From Methanoregulaceae archaeon (lineage in GTDB: Archaea; Halobacteriota; Methanomicrobia; Methanomicrobiales; Methanospirillaceae), in assembly GCA_015660885.1 (NCBI GenBank), contig JACTUB010000006.1, forward strand, positions 1 through 64,000: a DNA stretch of 64,000 bases, in the 5' to 3' direction. Positions 47,447 to 56,220 of the stretch are shown here, in pieces; within the stretch, counting starts at the first letter, position 1; each line of letters starts with the position of its first letter. The position numbers and the translations under genes were made by a program. The notes beneath the pieces were generated by a model, which did no database searches, was not told the origin of the DNA, and saw nothing but the letters and a program-made list of their open reading frames with translations.

Positions 47447-47882
47447 AATAGTTAACAAATTCGAAAAGATCATATACGCAGTGCTCATGGCCCTTCTCAT
47501 GTTCGTATTAGTCGCATCGCTGGTAGAGCTGGTCTGGTATATCTACCAATCACTCACCAATGAGCCTGTCTATTTACTGGAATCCCATGAACTCATAACG
47601 GTGCTTGGTGCATTCCTTCTTGTGCTCATAGGCGTCGAATTGTTAGACACCATCAAGGCATATTTCAGAGAAAATACCATCCACGTCGAGATAGTAGTAC
47701 TCCTTGCCATCATAGCGATTGCCAGGAAAGTAATTCTCCTCGATCCAACCAGTGTGTCCGGCATTGACTTTGGCATTGAGTTGACAGGCATAGGAATTGC
47801 TGTAGTCTGTCTTGCCGCCGGATTTTACCTCATCAAAAAGGCGGGCATTACGGTCTGGCCTGCTGGTCCTGACCAGAAATAA
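47439..47882 (+). CDS. PsiE-like membrane protein
   Basis: 147 residues from the ATG at 47439 with GGAGGTG just upstream. Four hydrophobic helices and the pattern ESHELITVLGAFLLVLIGVELLDTIKAY with FRENTIHVEIVVLLAIIAIARKVI match the phosphate-starvation-inducible PsiE family. Function unknown. It overlaps the end of cobA by eight bases, so it is co-transcribed with the tetrapyrrole genes. Confidence 0.85.
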   Translation: MIEIVNKFEKIIYAVLMALLMFVLVASLVELVWYIYQSLTNEPVYLLESHELITVLGAFLLVLIGVELLDTIKAYFRENTIHVEIVVLLAIIAIARKVILLDPTSVSGIDFGIELTGIGIAVVCLAAGFYLIKKAGITVWPAGPDQK

Positions 47883-48320
47883 CCAGAAAAAAACAACCAT
47901 CGTCGCACAACAATCCATTTTTTTAAAGATCGGGTATTATCCTGTTCAACCTCCACATTTCTACGTTCCCTACGTTTGCAGAAACCCGTATTACGAAGAG
48001 TTCGAACCCCGAACCATGCAACAACCTTTTTATTCAGATTTGGTGACGGATTGGCATCTCTCTATTCCATGTGATGACCTCCGCCGCTCCCGATGAGGCG
48101 CCCCCGCGGCGAATCAAATGACTGAAAATTCTCAAGACACTCCCTGCCCCGCCGTGCCTCGGATAGGCCCTGAGGAGGTTTACCTTCGTAAATTCTATGG
48201 TTTTTCATGGGAATGTACCAGGTAATTGGTGGAAACTACTTCATTTGACACTATCCTGGAAAGGAATTCCGCACCAAGAGAAAATACTCACGGATTATGT
48301 ATAAGGAGTCCGGCCCTTAC
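47883..48320. other. Intergenic holding repeat element copy 2
   Basis: The first 180 bases follow the tetrapyrrole operon. The remainder holds the dispersed element listed separately and the end of the convergent flavoprotein gene. No coding frame is supported. Confidence 0.5.
48070..48210 (+). repeat. Dispersed palindrome-rich intergenic element, copy 2
   Basis: GATGACCTCCGCCGCTCCCG, then GAATCAAATGACTGAAAATTC, then CTCCCTGCCCCGCCGTGCCT and the hairpin part CGGATAGGCCCTGAGGAGG. Segment order and spacing match copy 1 at 17796 and inverted copy 3 at 60585. Located between two converging genes. Confidence 0.75.
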
Positions 48321-49580
48321 TCACCGGCTCTCCCATCGTTTCCTGATACTTGCTGCAGCAAGAAAACCCGTCGAGAACGCTGCCTGGATATTGTATCCCC
48401 CGGTATCACCGTCAATGTCAAGCACTTCGCCGGCAAAGTAGAGGTCCGGTACGATTTTTGATTCCATCGTTTTTGGATTCACCTGCTCCAACGCGATACC
48501 ACCACGGGTCACCATTGCAACCGAAAAATCTTCGGGTGCCAAAACGGTCAGAGGGAATTCCGTGCAGTTCGCAATAAGTTTTGATCGTTGTGCTGAGGAG
48601 AAGTGAGCACATTTGAGGTCAATGGGAATTCCGGACAATGCAATCAGTTTCCTGTTGAGACGTTCAGGGATCGGGTATGAGGCAAGGAGTGTGCCGAGCT
48701 GCCAGGTCCTGTGTTCATCAACACGTTTTGCCAGATCGGCAGCAAACTCCCCGCGCCTCAGGTTTCCCACAAACGAGAGTCTGATCACATCATCGGGCTG
48801 GATGTCCCGCGAAGCATCAAGGATGCCCGGGCCTGATAAACCAAGGCGGGTAAACAGAACATCTCCCCTATGATCAGCGATCTTTTTTCCCGCCCGCCAG
48901 ACCGAGAAATGCAGGTGCCCAAACGACATGCCGGCGAACGCTCCAAACGGGAATGCCCGGATCCGGAGAGGGGTGAGTGCGGGTGCGATATCTGTCACCG
49001 GCTGTCCAAGTGATGCAGAAAACCTGAATCCGTCTCCGGTCGATCCGGTCTCTGGATACGATGCCCCGCCGGTTGTAATGACGAGTACCGGAGAATGGTA
49101 TGTTGCTTCCGGCGTGGTTATCTCAAAACCTTCAACCGTGTGGATAACACTGGTTACCGGCTCAGTACAGCGAAGATCGGCACCCCGCTGCCTGCACTCC
49201 TTCACGAGCGGGGCAAGCACATCTGCAGACTTACGGGTTTTCGGAAATATCTTACCGTTCCCGTCAGTCTCCGCAACGACTCCGTGCATTGCAAAGAATG
49301 CGATGAGTGCCTGGTTAGAAAACGAAAAGAGCGCTGGTTTCAGAAATTTCCCATGATCACCATAGTGGGAAAGGAAATCATGAATATCACCGGTATGCGT
49401 GAAATTGCACTGACCTGAACCAGCGAGTAAAAATTTGTTGCCGGGATAGTAATTTTTCTCCAACAGGAGGATGCGATGTCCGGGCACAGCAGCATGGATC
49501 GCGCAGAACAATCCGGCAGGTCCTGCACCTATCACTACACAATCATGCTGCTCCACGGGCTTTCTCCACCGGATATACAT
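48321..49580 (-). CDS. HI0933/YhiN-type FAD-dependent oxidoreductase
   Basis: 419 residues. N-terminal FAD-binding V-V-I-G-A-G-P-A-G and LLLEKNYYPGNKFLLAGSGQCNFTHTG, the family motif VITTGGASYPETGSTGDGF, and the C-terminal YFAGEVLDIDGDTGGYNIQAAFSTG. The family is widespread with no general function established. The first seven residues before V-E-Q-H-D may not belong, and the true start could be the GTG at that Val. Single gene. Confidence 0.92.
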   Translation of the reverse strand: MYIRWRKPVEQHDCVVIGAGPAGLFCAIHAAVPGHRILLLEKNYYPGNKFLLAGSGQCNFTHTGDIHDFLSHYGDHGKFLKPALFSFSNQALIAFFAMHGVVAETDGNGKIFPKTRKSADVLAPLVKECRQRGADLRCTEPVTSVIHTVEGFEITTPEATYHSPVLVITTGGASYPETGSTGDGFRFSASLGQPVTDIAPALTPLRIRAFPFGAFAGMSFGHLHFSVWRAGKKIADHRGDVLFTRLGLSGPGILDASRDIQPDDVIRLSFVGNLRRGEFAADLAKRVDEHRTWQLGTLLASYPIPERLNRKLIALSGIPIDLKCAHFSSAQRSKLIANCTEFPLTVLAPEDFSVAMVTRGGIALEQVNPKTMESKIVPDLYFAGEVLDIDGDTGGYNIQAAFSTGFLAAASIRKRWESR

Positions 49581-49661
49581 TCAGTTATTGGACAGAGATA
49601 TCATTTCTCTTCATCGTATCAGATAGCATCTTAAATAATATACTCTAAATAAAAATTACAG

Positions 49662-50798
49662 ATGAACGGGAAGGACACCGGGGAACAACCCCTTCAGGAT
49701 TCGCAGAGGGAGTATCAGGAAAGATATTGCATTTTGAGTGAGATGATCCCCCTCGGGGCGTTCCGGCTCGGTCCGGGTCCGGATTATCGTATCGCGTCTA
49801 CGAACAGTATGTTTTCCCAGATGCTGGGATATAATCCGGAACATACCCTACTTGGTGTTGCTGTCCGGGATCTCCTGGTCGATCCTGCGGGCTGGCAGCA
49901 GGTTGACGATGAACTGACGAGAAATGGATCGCTTGCCGGTCATGAACTGCGGCTGAGACAAAAAGAAGGATCAGAGATCCTGGTGGCACTCAATGCCCGC
50001 GCCGTGCCGGATCAGGATCTGCACATTGCCTGGATTGACGGGGTCGCAGAAGATGTAACTGAACGAAAAGTCCTTGAGCTGGAGATGCAGTATCATGAAT
50101 CAGAGCTGAGCAGGTACGCACTCGCACTCACCCAGGCAAATAAAAAACTGAATCTGCTTTCGAGTATTACCCGGCATGATATCCTCAACCAGCTGACAGC
50201 ACTCTTCGGATATCTCGAGCTGATGGGTGAAGATTCACAGGATCCAAAAGTCCTGAAATTTATTGACCTTGAGAAAAGTATCGCTGAAACCATCAGAAAA
50301 CAGATCCAGTTCACCAAAGACTATCATGAAATCGGCGTTAATTCACCTCGTTGGTATGACGTGAAAAAAACGATCGAAACATCAACAGCGTCCCTGGCAC
50401 TCACCCCGGGCACACTTTTGGTCAATATCGATAATCTCAGTATCTATGCGGATCCGCTGCTCGAGAAAGTTTTCTTCAACCTTGTTGAAAACGCACTGCG
50501 GCACGGCAATGGGCTGACCTGGATTGTCTTCTCATCCCTGCCCAACGAAGAGAGCCTCACGCTCATCTGCGAAGACAATGGCGGGGGTGTTCCTGAAAAA
50601 TTCAAGGATGCAATTTTCAACCGCCAGTACTTCAAAAATACCGGTTTCGGGCTCTTTCTCTCGCGCGAGATCCTTGGTATCACCGGGATCTCGATTCACG
50701 AGACCGGTGAACCGGGAAAAGGTGCGCGTTTTGAGATAACGGTACCAGCTGGATATTTCCTTATCGAAAGCCAGTCTGCGGGCCATGGAACCAGATAA
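49662..50798 (+). CDS. PAS-domain sensor histidine kinase
   Basis: 378 residues, no membrane helix, so probably cytoplasmic. A PAS domain lies at about 25-135 (Y-R-I-A-S-T-N-S-M-F-S-Q-M-L-G-Y). The phosphoacceptor His172 is in SSITRHDILNQLTALFG, a motif common in methanogen kinases. N box NLVENALRHG, G1 box EDNGGGVP and G2 box GFGLFLSREI complete the ATPase. No response regulator is adjacent. Confidence 0.92.
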   Translation: MNGKDTGEQPLQDSQREYQERYCILSEMIPLGAFRLGPGPDYRIASTNSMFSQMLGYNPEHTLLGVAVRDLLVDPAGWQQVDDELTRNGSLAGHELRLRQKEGSEILVALNARAVPDQDLHIAWIDGVAEDVTERKVLELEMQYHESELSRYALALTQANKKLNLLSSITRHDILNQLTALFGYLELMGEDSQDPKVLKFIDLEKSIAETIRKQIQFTKDYHEIGVNSPRWYDVKKTIETSTASLALTPGTLLVNIDNLSIYADPLLEKVFFNLVENALRHGNGLTWIVFSSLPNEESLTLICEDNGGGVPEKFKDAIFNRQYFKNTGFGLFLSREILGITGISIHETGEPGKGARFEITVPAGYFLIESQSAGHGTR

Positions 50799-51460
50799 CG
50801 CTCTTCATATATTCAAATCTGGTCTCTTTTCCATATCCCTCATCAGGATCAGAGTCAACCCGGAATACTCATGGTCAATAAACATGAACAAAAGGTAATC
50901 CTCGTTGCTGCATCCCGTGCTTTCTTCCTTGTCCTTACACCGGATCTTCCATCACTGGTGCCCTGCCGGTAAAGGCGACGCAGTTTAATACGGATACAGT
51001 AAAACCGGGGTCAGCGGCACAGTATTTCAGCCACCTTTTCGTTATGCCGTTTGGCCAGCTCGGAAACATCTTCGGATGCAAAAAAAATTTGAACCGGGTA
51101 TTCCTGATCTTTAGGCCTGCATCCTTGTAGCTGTGCAGCTCCCGATACCGGGTTCCGATCACCGTACGATTCGTGCAGGGAACCGGCGGTGCCATATTCT
51201 TTAAAACGTCGGTTGCAATAGTGACCCGGATCTATTTACCCGGAGAGCGGATATAAGCGTGGGGAAAAACCATTGCTCCACTGTATGCCGCCCTCCCTGT
51301 CGTTCCCTGGGGCATCCTTACTGATCACTACGGTTGACCTTTTATCTATCCGGTGAATGTACCTATCGGTACGGGGCATGATCCAAATCCATAACCCGGT
51401 CATGGATTTTTCTTCCGGATCAGGGACATTGCCAGGAATGATAAAAAAAGTTTTCAATAT
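50799..51460. other. Intergenic, one weak minus-strand frame
   Basis: About 660 bases. A minus-strand frame at 50935-51195 (86 residues, with TRFKFFLHPKMFPSWPNG) has protein-like composition and a plausible AT-rich leader, but no family or ribosome site, so it is not called as a gene. Otherwise nothing recognised. Confidence 0.4.
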
Positions 51461-51742
51461 TTACGCGTGATGCCCGTTCATCTTCTTTTTCAGAGCCTCG
51501 GTATAATGATGCCGAAGCTCGAAAGTTTCTTCTGGAGTGAAATCGGTTTTCTTTGTCGTATGAAGGTGTTTTTCCATCTGTTTTATGATATGTTCCGCTT
51601 CAGTATAATCCTCAACTTCCAGGTATGCGGGTGCCTTGCTCACCTCATGGGCATGCCCGCAGACCGGGCAGAGCTTCCAGCGCTGGAACCGATCAACATA
51701 GGCAAATGTCCTGCATCCCGGGCACCGGATGATGAGGTACAT
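51461..51742 (-). CDS. Zinc-ribbon protein (DUF1922-like)
   Basis: 93 residues from the ATG at 51742; an upstream in-frame extension to 51850 is not family-like. The N-terminal ribbon is R-C-P-G-C-R-T-F-A-Y-V-D and L-C-P-V-C-G-H. It is followed by beta and helical segments and a His/Lys-rich tail. DUF1922-type proteins occur in methanogens and are predicted to bind zinc; function unknown. Confidence 0.85.
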   Translation of the reverse strand: MYLIIRCPGCRTFAYVDRFQRWKLCPVCGHAHEVSKAPAYLEVEDYTEAEHIIKQMEKHLHTTKKTDFTPEETFELRHHYTEALKKKMNGHHA

Positions 51743-52105
51743 GGTAATTTGGTGATGTGCTCTATCCTCATAAAAATATATCGCCAAATTGGTAGAGACA
51801 CAAGTCAAGATCCCCGTTGTGGAGTGGTCAGCCGTGTTGGATCTCTCCATGAGCGTATACTGAACTCCGCGTATTACCGTTCGGGGGTGCCTGTGACAGG
51901 GTCCCCGTTATTCTTAGCAGGTGTTTGTACGGTAGCAATATACCCTCATTTTCAGTCTGCCGGATACCGCAATTTTAATCATACCGCTCCCGCCCCGGCA
52001 CCTTCACCCATTAAATCTGCCAGGGAACCGGACTTTGCAGTGATTTCCTCAAAAGACGTGAAACGAAACTCCTTTATCATCAGATCGTCTCATAGAGATG
52101 TTATT
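51743..52105. promoter_or_regulatory. Divergent intergenic region before cofE
   Basis: About 360 bases. The cofE frame is open back to 51467 without a stop, but the extension is antisense to the zinc-ribbon gene and unlike coding sequence. A GAGATG stretch at 52095-52100 lies about five bases before the cofE ATG. No other motif stands out. Confidence 0.4.
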
Positions 52106-52858
52106 ATGGAGCAGATTCAGGTCATGGGTGTGCGGGGACTGCCCCTCATTCACGCGGGTGACAATATTGCGGCGATGATCGGTGAGAGGATGCCCATGCA
52201 GGATGGGGATATTCTCTGTGTAGCCTCAACCATATACTCAAAGGCAAAGGGATACACAAAAACTCTCGCTTCCTTCACACCGTCTGCCCGGGCAGAAAGG
52301 CTCGCTCAGCTGAATGGCGAAGACCCCCGGTTCGTCCAGGCGGTACTCGATGCATCTGCCGACATCATCATGGAGCACCCGTTCATCCTCTCCGAACTTG
52401 CCTTCGGGCACACCGGCGTGCGTGCCGGCGTCGACCAGAGTAATATTGAGGATGGAATGGTAATCTTCCTGCCGCCGGATCCCATGAATGCCGCCGGGGG
52501 ATTACGGGAGGAATTAAGAATTCTGACCGGCAGGGATGTCGGGGTTATCATAACCGATACCTGCGGAAGATCGTTCCGGCGGGGGCAGACCGGAAATGCA
52601 ATCGGCTGGAGCGGTTTTTGTGCGATACGGGACTTCCGCGGCGATACGGACCTGTTCGGGCACGTACTCAAGATAACTGAAGAGGCTGTAGTCGACGAGA
52701 TTGCCGGTTTTGCAAACTTTGTCATGGGCGAGAGCAACAATGGCGTCCCGGCGGTCATCTTCCGCAACTGCCCGAAATGGACCGGCCATGACAATCTTTA
52801 CTTTAATAAGGAAGAAGATATCACAAAACGCGTGCTCAAAAAGGAATGGTGCCATTAA
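52106..52858 (+). CDS. cofE: Coenzyme F420-0:L-glutamate ligase
   Basis: 250 residues from the ATG at 52106, the usual CofE length. Signatures: start MEQIQVMGVRGLPLIHAGD, ILCVASTIYSKAKGYT, the metal/GTP region GVRAGVDQSNIEDG and the motif VIITDTCGRSFRRGQTGNAIGW. It adds glutamate to F420-0 with GTP, completing the tail of the deazaflavin coenzyme F420 used by methanogens. The long in-frame extension upstream is rejected. Confidence 0.96.
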   Translation: MEQIQVMGVRGLPLIHAGDNIAAMIGERMPMQDGDILCVASTIYSKAKGYTKTLASFTPSARAERLAQLNGEDPRFVQAVLDASADIIMEHPFILSELAFGHTGVRAGVDQSNIEDGMVIFLPPDPMNAAGGLREELRILTGRDVGVIITDTCGRSFRRGQTGNAIGWSGFCAIRDFRGDTDLFGHVLKITEEAVVDEIAGFANFVMGESNNGVPAVIFRNCPKWTGHDNLYFNKEEDITKRVLKKEWCH

Positions 52859-52889
52859 AAAATGGCAGAAATAACCGTTAAAACGGGAT

Positions 52890-53060
52890 TTATGTGTGTA
52901 ACCCGTACACGAGATTCAGGATAAAGATGATAATACCAACTGCTGCTGCGACTGCCATCACCGTTATCGGACTTATATGAACTGCCCGCCTGTCCTCGCT
53001 CTCGTAGTAATTGACGAGACCGGCTGATGAGAGTAACCTGCCACCCTGTTTCTTTGCCAT
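52890..53060 (-). CDS. secG: Preprotein translocase subunit Sec61-beta (SecG)
   Basis: 56 residues, ATG at 53060 and TAA at 52890. The start MAKKQGGRLLSSAGLVNYYE and the segment VHISPITVMAVAAAVGIIIF match the archaeal Sec61-beta family: a basic cytosolic N-terminus, a conserved ISP turn and one C-terminal membrane helix. It stabilises the SecY channel. The gene is small enough to be missed by length-filtered gene finding and is flanked by cofE (convergent) and the amidohydrolase (divergent, 45-base gap). Confidence 0.95.
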   Translation of the reverse strand: MAKKQGGRLLSSAGLVNYYESEDRRAVHISPITVMAVAAAVGIIIFILNLVYGLHT

Positions 53061-53105
53061 GCAAATATATTTCGTTTTTCAATATATAAAGAAGAGTTAC
53101 GGCGT

Positions 53106-54146
53106 ATGAAAAACAGTTCGCACAGGATATCCGGACACGCGCTCGTCGGTGAAGACCTCACCCTCCAGCCGGTTGATATTATTATCGAGAGCGGGATCAT
53201 CGCCGCAATTGAAGAGAGAACCCGGGCACCCATGGTATGGATCTGCCCTGCATTTTTTAATGCCCATACGCATCTTGGAGATACAATCGCAATGGACTGC
53301 GGGATGAAAGGGGATCTCGCCGCCCTGGTCACGCCACCGGATGGGCTGAAACATCGCCTGCTCGGTAAGGCTTCCCGTCAGGATCTGATGAGAGGGATGC
53401 GTGTGAGCATCGAGGAAATGATCGCCGGGGGTACGGCCGGGTGTGGGGATTTCCGTGAAGGGGGAAGAGCAGGTGTTTCTGCACTCAGGAAGGCAGCTGA
53501 AGGACTCGTCTTCCGGCCGGTTATTTTCGGGCGTGACGGGGGCGAAGAAATTGCTGAAGGACTGGGGATCAGCAGCACCCGTGATGTGACCGGTGCAGGT
53601 ACACTGGTTGCACACGCACGCCGCGCAGGAAAAAAAATCGCACTGCACGCTGGTGAGCGGGATGGAGGAGATGTGGACGAAGCGCTTGCTCTTGACCCGG
53701 ATATGCTCATTCACTGCACCCATGCGACAAAAAAACAGCTCCGCGAATGTGCAGACCGTCAAATCCCCATTGCTGTCTGTCCCCGATCCAACTGGATCCT
53801 TGGCGTAACATCTTCGGCACGTTATCCACCAGTACAGTATATGCTGGATCTGGGGTGCACGATACTTCTTGGTACTGATAATGTGATGTTTGTGCCACCG
53901 GATATGTTCTCTGAAATGGCGTTTGCCTCTGCGGTATACAGGATTGATCCAAAAGACCTGCTGGGTGCTGCTGTCAGAGGTTCAGAAATGGCCGGGTCCT
54001 CATTTTTCATCCGCAAAGGGGCGCGGGCAAACCTGTTCATGATCGATCCCGCACGCACTGCCCTCCATTTCAGCCGTGATCCCGTTGCATCCATCATAAA
54101 AAGGGGTTCTGGCATCCAGATTGGCAATAGGGTTTTTAATGGGTAA
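53106..54146 (+). CDS. Amidohydrolase-family metal-dependent hydrolase
   Basis: 346 residues. The metal-binding H-x-H is in FFNAHTHLGDTIAM, further ligands in IALHAGERDGG and LIHCTHATK, and the catalytic Asp in LLGTDNVMF. Resembles the TrzA/AtzB and cytosine-deaminase-like group, which hydrolyse C-N bonds of purine or pyrimidine analogues; substrate not assignable. There is no obvious operon partner. The next gene starts 32 bases downstream. Confidence 0.88.
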   Translation: MKNSSHRISGHALVGEDLTLQPVDIIIESGIIAAIEERTRAPMVWICPAFFNAHTHLGDTIAMDCGMKGDLAALVTPPDGLKHRLLGKASRQDLMRGMRVSIEEMIAGGTAGCGDFREGGRAGVSALRKAAEGLVFRPVIFGRDGGEEIAEGLGISSTRDVTGAGTLVAHARRAGKKIALHAGERDGGDVDEALALDPDMLIHCTHATKKQLRECADRQIPIAVCPRSNWILGVTSSARYPPVQYMLDLGCTILLGTDNVMFVPPDMFSEMAFASAVYRIDPKDLLGAAVRGSEMAGSSFFIRKGARANLFMIDPARTALHFSRDPVASIIKRGSGIQIGNRVFNG

Positions 54147-54178
54147 ATCCAATAAAGAAGGCATGTTTGTTTTGGGTG

Positions 54179-54613
54179 ATGCCAGTGTTTACTAACATAC
54201 TTATCGCATTAGATGGATCGGAGGCCAGCCAGCGCGCACTATCCAGAGCTGTTGACGAGGCAAAGATATGGAATGCACAGCTCCAGGCGATATATGTTGT
54301 CGAAACCGGCCTGTTTTCCTCACTACCCCCGGACAACACCGTCGAGATCATGTACCGTGTTCTCGAGAAGGAGGGAGAAGCGGTACTGGAGAAAGCAAAA
54401 AAATTCGGTGCCGCAAAAGGTATCACAATCATCACTCATATGAAACAGGGACATGCAGGAAGCGAGATCATTGCCCTTGCAGAACAGGGAAAAACCGACC
54501 TCATTATGGTTGGCTCTCACGGCAAGAGTAACACCGATCGTCTGCTCATTGGCAGTGTCAGCACATTTGTGGTTACCCACAGCAAGGCAACGACCATGGT
54601 GGTGAGATCATAA
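54179..54613 (+). CDS. Universal stress protein, ATP-binding type
   Basis: 144 residues from the ATG at 54179. Start FTNILIALDGSEASQRALSRA, and the C-terminal ATP loop G-S-H-G-K-S-N-T-D-R-L-L-I-G-S-V-S, the G-x2-G-x9-G-S pattern. It is separated by five bases from the CBS-domain gene, a common pairing; stress or energy-state signalling is inferred. Confidence 0.95.
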   Translation: MPVFTNILIALDGSEASQRALSRAVDEAKIWNAQLQAIYVVETGLFSSLPPDNTVEIMYRVLEKEGEAVLEKAKKFGAAKGITIITHMKQGHAGSEIIALAEQGKTDLIMVGSHGKSNTDRLLIGSVSTFVVTHSKATTMVVRS

Positions 54614-54618
54614 CAGAC

Positions 54619-55467
54619 ATGATTGTCAAAGACTATATGACATCTGACGTAGTCCACGTCGAAATACCGGGGAATCGTGACGATGTCTTGAAAATACTCA
54701 AACGTACCGGAATCTCAGGTGTCCCTGTCTTAAAGAACAAAAAGATCGTTGGCATCATCACGCGAAAGGATCTGTTGAGAAAGCCCGAAGAGATCCAGCT
54801 CGGGCTTCTCATGACGCCCAAACCCATTACCATAGAGCCGGATATGGATGTGCAGGAGGCAGCCCGCATTCTGGTCACCCGCCGTATCCGCAGGCTCCCG
54901 GTAGTGGAGGAGGGGCAGCTGGTCGGTCTTCTCTCCGTAGCTGATCTTATCCATGCCCTTGCCAAGCTCAAGATTAAAGATGAGATAAAGGATGCATATA
55001 CCAGCCTGACCTTTGCTCTCTGGGAAGAGACCCCGCTCCCAGTCGTCGGGAGAGTAATGGAGATCTCCGGGGTCGACGCAATTCCCATCCTTGATGCAGA
55101 GAACCGGCTCCAGGGTATCATTTCTGAACGTGATCTTATCAGGAGTTCAAGCATCGAAGACAGTGTCGGTGTGAGCGATTTCTCCAATGGCACGGATGAT
55201 GATGAATGGACCTGGGAAAGCATCCGGGACAACCATACGATAAGCTTCGGTATCTCAAAAGTTCAGCTGCCGAACCGCCCGGTAAAGCTTGCGATGGTCA
55301 AAAATGTAATATCCGTTCCGGTAAATGCGGAAGTTAGCGAATGCGCACTCAAGATGCGCCGTGCACGGGTGGATCAGATCCCGGTAGTGAACGGAGACAA
55401 ACGTCTCGTCGCAATGCTCTATGACCGGGAACTTATCAAAGCCCTCTGCCGTGAACCGGCAGAATAA
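54619..55467 (+). CDS. Protein with four CBS domains
   Basis: 282 residues made of two tandem CBS pairs: V-K-D-Y-M-T-S-D-V, LLMTPKPITIEPDMDVQEAA, V-G-R-V-M-E-I-S-G-V and V-K-N-V-I-S-V-P-V, each followed by a P-V-V/P-I-L core and a G-I-I/V-G-L-L strand. CBS pairs bind adenosyl ligands. A likely AMP/ATP-responsive regulator, in operon with the USP gene. Confidence 0.9.
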   Translation: MIVKDYMTSDVVHVEIPGNRDDVLKILKRTGISGVPVLKNKKIVGIITRKDLLRKPEEIQLGLLMTPKPITIEPDMDVQEAARILVTRRIRRLPVVEEGQLVGLLSVADLIHALAKLKIKDEIKDAYTSLTFALWEETPLPVVGRVMEISGVDAIPILDAENRLQGIISERDLIRSSSIEDSVGVSDFSNGTDDDEWTWESIRDNHTISFGISKVQLPNRPVKLAMVKNVISVPVNAEVSECALKMRRARVDQIPVVNGDKRLVAMLYDRELIKALCREPAE

Positions 55468-55555
55468 AAACCTTTAAATTTCCCTGTATCATTTAATACC
55501 ATACAGCGCTTTTAAAAAAAGAATTTTAGCGTTTATTTGTTTTTGAGGTGCCAAT

Positions 55556-56197
55556 ATGCCTGAACAGTACCAGGAGTCCATGAAGGGAACAACCACTATT
55601 GGTCTCGTTTTTTCGAACGGTGTAATTCTCGCAACCGAGAAGAGGGCGACTATGGGGTACATGATCGCAAGCAAGAAGGCAAAAAAAGTGTACCAGGTCG
55701 CAGATCGTATCGGCATGACAACGGCGGGGGGTGTTGGTGACGCCCAGCAGCTCGCCCGCATCCTGACGGTGGAGTGCAATCTCTACCAGATCCGCAGATC
55801 ACGCCCGATTACGGTCGGGGCTACAGCGACACTGCTTTCGAATTACCTGAACCAGAACAGGTACTTCCCGTACTATGTCCAGCTCCTTGTCGGGGGGATT
55901 GACGAGCATGGCCCGAGCGTTTACTCGGTCGATGCCATGGGTGGTTCTACCAAGGAGGAAGAGATCGTAGCAACCGGTTCCGGATCCCCCATGGCATATG
56001 GTGTACTCGAGGACCGGTTTGTCCCCAAGATGGACAGGGACGAAGCGATCGACCTGGCGATCCGGGCACTGAAATCCGCGATGAAACGCGATGCCGGATC
56101 CGGTGAAGGCATCCACGTTGTGGTTATCACAAAAGACAAGTACGAGGAGTTGAGTGAAGACCAGCTCAAACATTATCTTGGCAAAACTCCCGCATAA
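55556..56197 (+). CDS. psmB: 20S proteasome beta subunit
   Basis: 213 residues. A short propeptide (MPEQYQESMKG) precedes the catalytic Thr12 in G-T-T-T-I-G, with the usual Lys in ATEKRATMGYMIASKK and the S/D motifs GSGSPMAYGVLED. Threonine protease core of the archaeal proteasome; the alpha subunit is not in the window. GAGGTG precedes the ATG. T-rich sequence follows the stop (TTTTTTT), but the aCPSF1 gene starts only 23 bases downstream. Confidence 0.97.
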   Translation: MPEQYQESMKGTTTIGLVFSNGVILATEKRATMGYMIASKKAKKVYQVADRIGMTTAGGVGDAQQLARILTVECNLYQIRRSRPITVGATATLLSNYLNQNRYFPYYVQLLVGGIDEHGPSVYSVDAMGGSTKEEEIVATGSGSPMAYGVLEDRFVPKMDRDEAIDLAIRALKSAMKRDAGSGEGIHVVVITKDKYEELSEDQLKHYLGKTPA

Positions 56198-56220
56198 TCT
56201 TTTTTTAGGACGACTTTTTT

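Noticed and set aside
50935..51195. Minus-strand 86-residue frame
   Set aside because: Somewhat protein-like but lacking ribosome site, neighbours and family; not called as a gene.
51467..52105. Open frame extending cofE upstream by 213 codons
   Set aside because: It is antisense to the zinc-ribbon gene, not protein-like, and CofE normally starts near the ATG at 52106.
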